The position numbers and the translations under genes were made by a program. 6,831 nt of DNA from contig JALQUE010000312.1 in NCBI GenBank assembly GCA_023260815.1, positions 1 to 6,831 of the forward strand. Reading direction: 5' to 3'. A model generated the notes under the pieces. The model saw nothing but the letters and a program-made list of their open reading frames with translations. It was not told the DNA's origin and did not search any database. Shown in pieces: positions 1 to 4,798 of the stretch. This stretch comes from Roseovarius sp. (GTDB taxonomy: Bacteria; Pseudomonadota; Alphaproteobacteria; Rhodobacterales; Rhodobacteraceae). How positions within the stretch are numbered: position 1 is the first letter of the stretch; the number at the start of each line of letters is the position of its first letter.

Positions 1-256
1 TGTCGGCGGCCTCGGCATAGCGGTCCAGCCGCTCGGACTGCCGTTCCACCCGGTCCCAATGCAGGCCCAGCCACTCCAGATCTTCCTTGATCGCGTCGAC
101 ATAGGCCTGCTTGGAGCGTTCGGGATCGGTGTCATCGATCCGCAGGATGAACGTGCCCCCCGCCTTGCGCGCGATCAGAAAGTTCATCAGCGCGGTGCGC
201 AGATTGCCCACATGGATGTAACCGGTGGGGGACGGGGCGAAGCGAGTGGTTGTCAT
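1..256 (-). CDS. gltX: Glutamyl-tRNA synthetase, N-terminal part (cut by window edge)
   Basis: Class I aminoacyl-tRNA synthetase that charges tRNA with glutamate in the cytoplasm. The first 85 codons are present and the gene runs off the left edge. The start ATG is at 256-254, preceded by AGGAGA at 267-262 with a 5-nt spacer. The protein opens MTTTRFAPSPTGYIHVGNLR, the Rossmann-fold entry of GluRS: the HIGH-type signature is H15-V-G-N18, followed by an RTAL block and an LRIDDTDPERS block (about residues 40-50) typical of the family. The GYIHVGN form resembles the GluRS type with a GNLR signature, as opposed to the FLHIGGAR type. Many alphaproteobacteria carry two GluRS paralogues, and which tRNA this one prefers (tRNA-Glu or tRNA-Gln) cannot be told from the fragment. 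The MFS gene lies 63 bp upstream on the same strand, so read-through transcription from it is possible. Confidence 0.96.
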   Translation of the reverse strand, partial: MTTTRFAPSPTGYIHVGNLRTALMNFLIARKAGGTFILRIDDTDPERSKQAYVDAIKEDLEWLGLHWDRVERQSERLDRYAEAAD

Positions 257-261
257 GGGTC

Positions 262-267
262 TCTCCT
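262..267 (-). promoter_or_regulatory. Ribosome binding site of gltX
   Basis: AGGAGA on the minus strand, 5 nt before the ATG at 256. It fixes the start of the truncated gltX reading frame. Confidence 0.75.
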
Positions 268-319
268 GATTGGCGTGGCCATGTCACAGCCGCAAGCGAT
301 TGTCCAGATTTCACCGTGG

Positions 320-1654
320 TCAGCCTTGCGTGGGCCAGACGCGATGCTCGTCATCTATGACAAACACATGGGCGTGCCGCCGTTGCCCATGATGCGCGCG
401 CAGATGTGGGTGATCCGTCGGCAGGTCCGTATGCTCATGCTCGATTTCGCCAGTCATTTCCGCTGGCCACAAAAGACGCGCAAGCACCAGCCCGATAAGG
501 GCAATCCCACCCAGCAGACCAAGCGCCACATCCAGACCGAACGCCAGCCCCACCCATCCCGCCACCGGATAGGTCAAAAGCCAGCATGCATGGCTGAGCG
601 CGAATTGCGCCGCGAACACCGCCGGGCGATCCTCGGAATGGGCCGACCGACGCAGCAGACGTCCCGAGGGCGTCATGACGCAGGAATAAAAGAACCCGAT
701 GACGGCCCAGAGACACAGGAAAATCAGCCATACCGGCAGGTCCAGAACCGCCAGAACAACTGTCCCCATTATCGAAAGCCCCACAAGGGATGCCGCCCCC
801 ACCAGCATCACCGGCCTGTCCGGCATCCTGTCAAGCACAGGCGGAAGAAGCAGCGCGGCCGTCATTGACCCGGCCCCGAAACACGCCATTGCAACGGCCA
901 GATCGGTTTCAGTTCCCCCATACCCGACCCGGACCAAGACAACCGTGTTGACCAACACGAAAGCCCCCACCGAAGCCGCAACAAGGTTAAGCGCCAAAAG
1001 ACCGCGCAAATGCGGCGTGGCGAGGTAGATGCGCGTGCCGCGCAGCAACCTTTCGCGGAAGGGCCGGCTGATCTGATGCCCCGCCACAGGCGGCACCGTT
1101 ACCGCGAAAACCAGAACCGCAGACGCGACAAAGCCCAGAACCGTTCCCACAAAAAGCCAGCTATAGCTCACGACCGTCAGCAACAGAGCGGCGGCAGCGG
1201 GACTTATCAGGTTTTCAAGATCATAGGCCAATCGCGACAAGGACAGCGCGCGGGTATAATCCTCTTCCGCCGGCAGGATGTCCGGGATCGCCGCCTGAAA
1301 CGCGGGCGTAAAGGTGGCTGACGCAGATTGCAGCACAAAAACAAGTACATAGACCTGCCAAATCTCGGTGACGAATGGCAGGCACAGCGCCACCGCCGCA
1401 CGGATAAGATCGGCGCCGATCAACACGGCCTTGCGCGGCCAGCGATGCACAAGTGCCTGCGCGATGGGGGACAGCCCCACATAGGCCACCATCTTGATCG
1501 TGTAGGCCATCCCCAGCACCAGCCCGGCCCGATCCCCGGCCAGATCGAAGGCCAGAAGGCCAAGCGCCACGGTCAACAGCCCGGTGCCGATCAACGCGAT
1601 CACCTGCGCCGAAAAAAGCGCGGCATATGTGGTATTGCGAAGGATCGAGATCAT
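320..1654 (-). CDS. MFS exporter with His-rich C-terminal tail (NreB/NrsD-like)
   Basis: Inner-membrane major facilitator permease of 444 residues with about 12 hydrophobic segments in two halves. The loop after the second helix carries an MFS motif A-like basic stretch (H70-R-W-P-R-K75 then GADLIR at 80-85). The block at about 105-150 (QSASATFTPAFQAAIPD, then RALSLSRLAYDLENL) is a family signature I associate with the MFS_3-type permeases that include nickel-resistance NreB/NrsD; this is recognition, not a search. The C-terminus after the last helix (about 398-444) is cytoplasmic by MFS topology and holds nine histidines between 406 and 437, plus several Asp and Glu. That suggests metal binding and perhaps Ni/Co/Zn efflux, but the substrate is inferred. 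The ATG at 1654 is chosen because AAGGTGG lies 9 nt upstream (1670-1664); the frame is open to 1756, but that extension is not membrane-like. It is divergent from the hydrolase gene at 1780. Confidence 0.9.
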   Translation of the reverse strand: MISILRNTTYAALFSAQVIALIGTGLLTVALGLLAFDLAGDRAGLVLGMAYTIKMVAYVGLSPIAQALVHRWPRKAVLIGADLIRAAVALCLPFVTEIWQVYVLVFVLQSASATFTPAFQAAIPDILPAEEDYTRALSLSRLAYDLENLISPAAAALLLTVVSYSWLFVGTVLGFVASAVLVFAVTVPPVAGHQISRPFRERLLRGTRIYLATPHLRGLLALNLVAASVGAFVLVNTVVLVRVGYGGTETDLAVAMACFGAGSMTAALLLPPVLDRMPDRPVMLVGAASLVGLSIMGTVVLAVLDLPVWLIFLCLWAVIGFFYSCVMTPSGRLLRRSAHSEDRPAVFAAQFALSHACWLLTYPVAGWVGLAFGLDVALGLLGGIALIGLVLARLLWPAEMTGEIEHEHTDLPTDHPHLRAHHGQRRHAHVFVIDDEHRVWPTQG

Positions 1655-1779
1655 CGGAAACGGCCACCTTTGCTCAAGCGGACCAACACGGCGGACGCGG
1701 CTCATCACATTGGCGTGAATTGCGCCCCGCCCCGCGATCTGCACACTATCAGGCAATCTATATCAACAGGAGACAAGTC
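1655..1779. promoter_or_regulatory. Divergent intergenic region, MFS gene and MBL hydrolase
   Basis: These 125 bp separate two divergent genes and must hold the promoter of the hydrolase and probably that of the MFS gene. A weak plus-strand candidate is TTGCGC (1720-1725), an 18-bp gap, then CACTAT (1744-1749). On the minus strand TTGATA (1766-1761) could be a -35 element without a clear -10. No convincing operator palindrome is visible. The two ribosome binding sites sit at the edges (1664-1670 minus, 1768-1773 plus). Confidence 0.4.
1768..1773 (+). promoter_or_regulatory. Ribosome binding site deciding the MBL hydrolase start
   Basis: AGGAGA with a 6-nt spacer before the ATG at 1780. The reading frame stays open back to 1627, but this site and the Tat signal that begins right after the ATG show that translation starts at 1780. 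Confidence 0.8.
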
Positions 1780-2712
1780 ATGTCAGCCACGCAATTTTCC
1801 CGCCGCGCACTCCTTGCAGGTGCTGCGGCCCTGCCTTTTTCAGTCGCCGCAGGCGGCACCGCGCGGGCGGCCGCACCGATGATGGGGGCGGGTATGTCCA
1901 AGTTCAATCGCGTGGGCCTGGGCGGTTTCGAGGTCACGACGATCCTCGCAGGGACAATGCCACGGCCGGATCCCCACTCGATTTTCGGATTGAACGTCAG
2001 CGCCGAGACGTTCGAAGCCGCCTCGCAGGCAGCGCGCCTGCCCACCGATGTGGCGCAGTTTTTCTTTACGCCCACGGTGGTCAACACTGGTAACGAACTG
2101 ATTTTGTTCGATACTGGGCTGAGTGCCGACGGAACAACCGCAGCCTTGGCCGAGGCCGGATATACCCCCGATCAAGTGGACATCGTGGTGATCACCCACA
2201 TGCACGGCGACCACATCGGCGGGTTGATGAATGGCGATACGCCGACCTATCCCAACGCCCGCTATGTGACAGGTGCCACCGAGTTCGATGCCTGGGCCAA
2301 GATGGAGAACGAGAATTTCGAAGCCAAGGTCAGGCCCCTGGCCGAGCAGATCACGATGATCGGCGACGGCGACAGCGTGGCCTCGGGGGTGACCGCGATG
2401 GCCGCGTTCGGCCATACACCAGGGCACATGACCTACATGCTGGAGAGCAACGGACAACAACTTGTGGTGGCCGCAGACTTTGCCAACCACTATGTATGGT
2501 CGCTTGGCTATCCCGACTGGGAAGTGAAGTTCGACATGGACAAAGCCGCCGCCGCCCAGACACGGCGGAGGATTTTGGGGATGCTGGCAGCGGACGGGAT
2601 TCCGTTCATCGGGTATCACATGCCGTGGCCCGGAATGGGCTATGTCGAGGCGGCGGGCGATGGCTTCCGCTATGAGCCGACCAGTTATCAGCTGATGATT
2701 CAGGCCGGATAA
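1780..2712 (+). CDS. Tat-exported metallo-beta-lactamase-fold hydrolase (methyl parathion hydrolase/lactonase-like)
   Basis: 310-residue zinc hydrolase predicted to be periplasmic. The N-terminus has a twin-arginine signal (S7-R8-R9-A-L-L), a hydrophobic stretch to about residue 25, and an A28-R-A30 cleavage site. The MBL metal motif is T139-H140-M-H142-G-D144-H145, followed by G211-H-T-P-G-H216, D233 and H280, the full ligand set for a two-metal site. The overall order of blocks (FEVTTILAGT, NTGNELILFDTG, AGYTPDQVD, then HMPWPGMGYV near the C-terminus) matches my recollection of methyl parathion hydrolase and its lactonase-like relatives. Hydrolysis of lactone, ester or phosphotriester bonds is therefore likely; the native substrate cannot be read from the sequence, and organophosphates are usually a promiscuous activity in such enzymes. 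Length is normal for the family and no catalytic residue is missing. It is transcribed away from the MFS gene and converges on the dioxygenase gene, with an 18-bp gap. Confidence 0.93.
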   Translation: MSATQFSRRALLAGAAALPFSVAAGGTARAAAPMMGAGMSKFNRVGLGGFEVTTILAGTMPRPDPHSIFGLNVSAETFEAASQAARLPTDVAQFFFTPTVVNTGNELILFDTGLSADGTTAALAEAGYTPDQVDIVVITHMHGDHIGGLMNGDTPTYPNARYVTGATEFDAWAKMENENFEAKVRPLAEQITMIGDGDSVASGVTAMAAFGHTPGHMTYMLESNGQQLVVAADFANHYVWSLGYPDWEVKFDMDKAAAAQTRRRILGMLAADGIPFIGYHMPWPGMGYVEAAGDGFRYEPTSYQLMIQAG

Positions 2713-2722
2713 ACCATATAAA

Positions 2723-2752
2723 GCATGGGCTTAGCGAAAGGCTGGCCCATGC
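2723..2752 (-). terminator. Hairpin overlapping the 3' end of the dioxygenase gene
   Basis: A perfect 8-bp inverted repeat, GCATGGGC (2723-2730) and GCCCATGC (2745-2752), flanks a 14-nt loop that can form a further 3-bp stem (2733-2735 with 2741-2743). Read on the minus strand the stem is followed by TTTATATGG, a modest U-rich tract, so it can act as an intrinsic terminator for the dioxygenase gene. One arm encodes part of the last residues of that protein and its TAA stop lies in the loop. On the plus strand no T-run follows, so it is at best a weak stop for the hydrolase transcript. Confidence 0.55.
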
Positions 2753-3282
2753 GCCCACACCGTGAGGGAATAGCGCGTCCCGGTGGTGACCGGGGTGACC
2801 CGGTGCAAGACGAAGCCGGGAAAGACAATCGCGGCGCCCTGTTCAAGGGAGGCCGACAGGATCCCCGCGCCGGGCATGAGCTGAAGTTCCCCACCACTAT
2901 ATGTTGATGGGTCGGACAGCTGCACGACCATCGTCAGCTTGCGCCGCGCGGCCAGTGGGCCTGATCCGATATCGCTGTGCCAGTCGAAATGCCCCTCGCG
3001 TGCGGCATCATAGCGCGCGACCTGAGGGCTTTCCTCGAACGCATTGATGTCGAACATGAAAATGTCTGAATTTGCACGACGGACAACCTCGATGATGCGG
3101 CCCATCACCCAGTCGGCACCCGGCACATCATCCAGCCAGACCAGATCGGCGCGGCGCAGGTTGTGATCGCGCTGCTGGCGGACCAAACCGGCATCCTGCA
3201 CCGGCATCTTCGCGACAAGTCCAAGCATTTCAATGCATTCCGGGGCGCTGAACGCGATCGGATCGGTATGCACGGCAATCAT
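2731..3282 (-). CDS. 2-oxoglutarate/Fe(II)-dependent dioxygenase (PKHD/prolyl-hydroxylase-like)
   Basis: 183-residue cytoplasmic oxygenase of the double-stranded beta-helix superfamily. The iron facial triad is visible as W101-H102-S-D104 and distal H160 (FVLHRVTPV). R170 in TGTRYSLTVW, ten residues after the distal His, is the expected 2-oxoglutarate-binding arginine. The core strand RRKLTMVVQLSDPSTYSGGE (113-132) is typical of the 2OG-FeII_Oxy_3/PKHD family, which couples 2-oxoglutarate decarboxylation to substrate hydroxylation. The substrate is unknown. The family includes PiuC/YbiX-type proteins linked to iron uptake, but no TonB receptor or iron gene is adjacent here. The start is uncertain: ATG at 3282 has only GGGG about 10 nt upstream, and an in-frame GTG at 3315 would add 11 residues. 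I prefer the ATG because the added residues look unlike a domain start. Confidence 0.9.
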   Translation of the reverse strand: MIAVHTDPIAFSAPECIEMLGLVAKMPVQDAGLVRQQRDHNLRRADLVWLDDVPGADWVMGRIIEVVRRANSDIFMFDINAFEESPQVARYDAAREGHFDWHSDIGSGPLAARRKLTMVVQLSDPSTYSGGELQLMPGAGILSASLEQGAAIVFPGFVLHRVTPVTTGTRYSLTVWAHGPAFR

Positions 3283-3333
3283 GACGAAAAAACCCCAGAT
3301 GTTGTGTCCCGTCACGCTAACGCAGACGGCCTC

Positions 3334-3347
3334 CCGGCGCGCGCCGG
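3334..3347. repeat. Perfect 14-bp GC palindrome
   Basis: CCGGCGCGCGCCGG is identical to its reverse complement and consists only of G and C. It lies 51 bp upstream of the dioxygenase ATG and 85 bp upstream of the metallopeptidase ATG. It could be a protein-binding site or a short hairpin; in GC-rich DNA chance occurrence is also possible. Confidence 0.6.
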
Positions 3348-3395
3348 TCTCCGACGCGGACGACGTCGTTTTTTCGCAATCATGTCAGAGGGATA

Positions 3396-3423
3396 TTGCA
3401 CCTTTCGCACCACGTGGCATAAC
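3396..3423 (+). promoter_or_regulatory. Candidate sigma70-type promoter of the metallopeptidase gene
   Basis: TTGCAC and CATAAC each match four of six consensus bases, with a 16-bp gap. Transcription would begin near 3430, only about 3 nt before the ATG at 3433, so the message would be nearly leaderless. That would agree with the absence of a good Shine-Dalgarno sequence (AGAAAGA only). A CACGTG palindrome lies in the spacer. Confidence 0.3.
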
Positions 3424-3432
3424 AGAAAGACC

Positions 3433-3813
3433 ATGGATATCAACGAGATGGAAACCATTGCCCGCGCGACCGTAGAGGCCCTGCCAGAGCCGTTAGCAAG
3501 GCTTGCACGCGCTGTGGCGCTGCAGGTGGCGGACTGGCCATCAGACGCCATGCTGCGGGAGCTGGATATCGCGCATCCGCTGGATCTCACCGGGCTATAC
3601 GAGGGCATCCCGATTACCGAGAAGTCCTATATGGATCAACCCCTTGCGCCCGACACCGTCTGGCTTTTCCGCGAGCCGATCCTGGCCGAATGGCGCGCGC
3701 GTGAAGACGTGGATCTCGACCGGCTGATCGCACATGTGACGATCCACGAATTCGCCCATCATTTCGGCTGGTCGGATGATGACATCGCCACGATCGACCG
3801 CTGGTGGGAGTGA
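3433..3813 (+). CDS. Minimal zincin-type metallopeptidase
   Basis: Small cytoplasmic protein of 126 residues. Near the C-terminus it carries H105-E106-F-A-H109-H-F-G112-W-S-D115, an HExxHxxGxxD zinc-protease motif in which H105, H109 and D115 would bind zinc and E106 act as base. The size, the LPEP segment near residues 17-20, the GLYEGIPITEKS block (54-65) and the HExxH block at the very end match the bacterial metallopeptidase family of minimal zincins (Pfam Zincin_1, PF06262). Proteolytic activity for this family is largely predicted from structure and motif. The ATG at 3433 fits the usual family length; the frame is open upstream with another ATG at 3382, but that extension does not look conserved. 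The ribosome binding site is poor. It is divergent from the dioxygenase gene and followed by a 14-bp palindrome. Confidence 0.92.
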   Translation: MDINEMETIARATVEALPEPLARLARAVALQVADWPSDAMLRELDIAHPLDLTGLYEGIPITEKSYMDQPLAPDTVWLFREPILAEWRAREDVDLDRLIAHVTIHEFAHHFGWSDDDIATIDRWWE

Positions 3814-4111
3814 CCGGCGGCAATGTGTACGGTTCGTACGAACCCGACGCGCATTCAGGACGAAACCTCTGACATTTCCAGGGATTTGTGTCCCTTCCGT
3901 ACGCAAATGCCCCCACCCCGGCCCTGCACCCCGGCCTTGCGCGCGCAGCCATCAACCGAATCTTAACGCATACCCTGTTTATTGGTCGCCACCACATAGG
4001 GCCTTGCCATGACAGACCGACAGCGCAGTGCAAAACGGGGATGCACGAATGAGACATGACAGGACACGCGATGGTCCACCTGGCCCGTCACGCCACCCGT
4101 CATTGCAGCCG
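3814..4111. other. Non-coding stretch between metallopeptidase and secreted protein genes
   Basis: About 300 bp with no gene I can support on either strand. It contains a perfect palindrome at 3831-3844; a second CGTACG at 3898-3903; a short hairpin AGGGA/TCCCT (3880-3884 and 3891-3895); an imperfect tandem pair of 13-bp units at 3915-3927 and 3928-3940 differing at one base; and three CCGTCA copies ending in the stop codon of the next gene. A 16-codon ORF starts at the ATG at 4009 but has no good ribosome binding site and looks accidental. This is the shared 3' region of two convergent genes, so structured ends are expected. Confidence 0.5.
3831..3844. repeat. Perfect 14-bp palindrome after the metallopeptidase gene
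   Basis: GGTTCGTACGAACC equals its reverse complement. It starts 17 bp past the metallopeptidase stop. As RNA it could form a 5-bp stem with a 4-nt GUAC loop; no T-run follows, so it is not a standard intrinsic terminator. It also has the form of a dimeric-protein operator. Confidence 0.6.
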
Positions 4112-4138
4112 TCACTCCAGCGGCGGCAGGGTGACGGC
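4085..4138 (-). repeat. 12-nt-spaced TGACGG repeats and hairpin at the end of the secreted protein gene
   Basis: Read on the minus strand, TGACGG occurs at 4114-4109, 4102-4097 and 4090-4085, exactly 12 nt apart; the first copy contains the TGA stop of the upstream gene. That copy also forms the 3' arm of a perfect 8-bp inverted repeat (4108-4115 with 4131-4138, loop 15 nt). There is no U-run after it, so any role in termination or mRNA stability is a guess. Confidence 0.45.
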
Positions 4139-4663
4139 CAACTCGAGTGTCGCGGGCAGGGGCTCGGCCCCTTCGGCCACAGAGCGGTCAGGCGCATGGC
4201 CGGAGACGCGCAGAAAATTGCCCTCAATGGTGCCGGACAGCACATTGTCCTCGAGCGTGAAGGACACAAGATCGCCTTGCCCGCCATCGGACCCCATGAC
4301 CAAAGGCGCATCATAGCCCGCACCGTCCAGAATTTCGGCGGAGATCAACGCCATCTCTCCCTGCCGGTTCTGCAGGGTGATCTGCAGCATCGGACGATCC
4401 GGGGTGCCATCCTGCCCGAACACATGGCCCAGTATGCTGATCGTGAGAATCGAGCCAAAGATCATCCGCTGCTCGGCATGGGGGCGGTTACGAACGATGT
4501 CATAGGGCACGATCAGGCGATAGGTCGTCTCGCCCAGCTGTGCGTCGATGGTGCCCATCGCCTCGTATCGGTCGGAAAGCATCGCTGGCTCGGCCGAAGC
4601 CGGAGTGGCAAGCGGGATGGCGAACGCAATAAGTGCACCAATAACGGCACCAAAATAGGACAT
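4112..4663 (-). CDS. Secreted protein of unknown function
   Basis: A 183-residue protein I do not recognise. It begins with a Sec-type signal peptide: hydrophobic residues from about 4 to 19, then P21-A-S-A24 and predicted cleavage before E25, so the mature protein of about 159 residues should be periplasmic or secreted. There is no lipobox and no cysteine anywhere. The mature part alternates short hydrophobic and polar stretches (for example YRLIVPYDIV near 48-57 and LVSFTLEDNVLSGTIEGNFL near 132-151), which suggests a mostly beta structure. A hydrophobic patch at about 68-82 (IFGSILTISILGHVF) is probably a buried strand or helix. The ATG at 4663 has GGAAG with a 6-nt spacer. It lies downstream of nadE on the same strand, 135 bp away, with an AT-rich stretch between, so it likely has its own promoter. 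Confidence 0.85.
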   Translation of the reverse strand: MSYFGAVIGALIAFAIPLATPASAEPAMLSDRYEAMGTIDAQLGETTYRLIVPYDIVRNRPHAEQRMIFGSILTISILGHVFGQDGTPDRPMLQITLQNRQGEMALISAEILDGAGYDAPLVMGSDGGQGDLVSFTLEDNVLSGTIEGNFLRVSGHAPDRSVAEGAEPLPATLELAVTLPPLE

Positions 4664-4734
4664 GAAAGGCTTCCGTTGCCAGACGGCGAAAGACGTTTTG
4701 GGAAAACAGTCCGTGGGTCACTGGATACGGTCAC

Positions 4735-4798
4735 ACATCAAGGAAAAGATGAAATATCATTTAAAACAATATCATACAAGGCCGAATACAACAGAGTG
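4735..4798 (-). promoter_or_regulatory. AT-rich promoter-like region between nadE and the secreted protein gene
   Basis: Positions 4741-4790 hold only 14 G or C in 50 bases, far below the surrounding coding DNA. On the minus strand ATGATATT occurs twice (4775-4768 and 4760-4753, 15 nt apart), inside TTGTAT...TATTTC spacing resembling a weak -35/-10 pair with a 17-bp gap. It may hold the promoter of the gene starting at 4663 and the 3' end of the nadE message. No GC-rich terminator hairpin is visible after nadE. Confidence 0.4.

Larger units (their letters stand above)
3283..3432. promoter_or_regulatory. Divergent control region, dioxygenase and metallopeptidase
   Basis: This 150-bp region separates two divergent genes. 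It contains a perfect 14-bp GC-only palindrome at 3334-3347, a perfect 10-bp palindrome ACGACGTCGT at 3360-3369 that runs into six T (3369-3374), and a CACGTG at 3411-3416. A plus-strand promoter candidate is TTGCAC (3396-3401), a 16-bp gap, and CATAAC (3418-3423). The palindromes are candidates for a repressor site or for RNA structure; no regulator gene is adjacent. Confidence 0.45.

Noticed and set aside
59..868. A 269-codon plus-strand open frame over gltX and the MFS gene
   Set aside because: Its protein is low-complexity (many Arg, His, Gln, Pro) and antisense to two recognisable genes.
1840..2619. A 259-codon minus-strand open frame opposite the MBL hydrolase
   Set aside because: It is His/Gly/Val-rich antisense translation; the plus strand encodes a complete enzyme with all metal ligands.
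3915..3940. Two 13-bp tandem units suggesting a minisatellite or small array
   Set aside because: Only two imperfect C-rich copies, too few to distinguish from chance.
4009..4059. A 16-codon ORF between the metallopeptidase and secreted protein genes
   Set aside because: There is no convincing ribosome binding site, promoter or recognisable peptide.
3814..4111. Possible tRNA or small RNA gene in the largest intergenic stretch
   Set aside because: No cloverleaf, T-loop sequence or promoter-plus-terminator pair could be made out; only short hairpins are visible.
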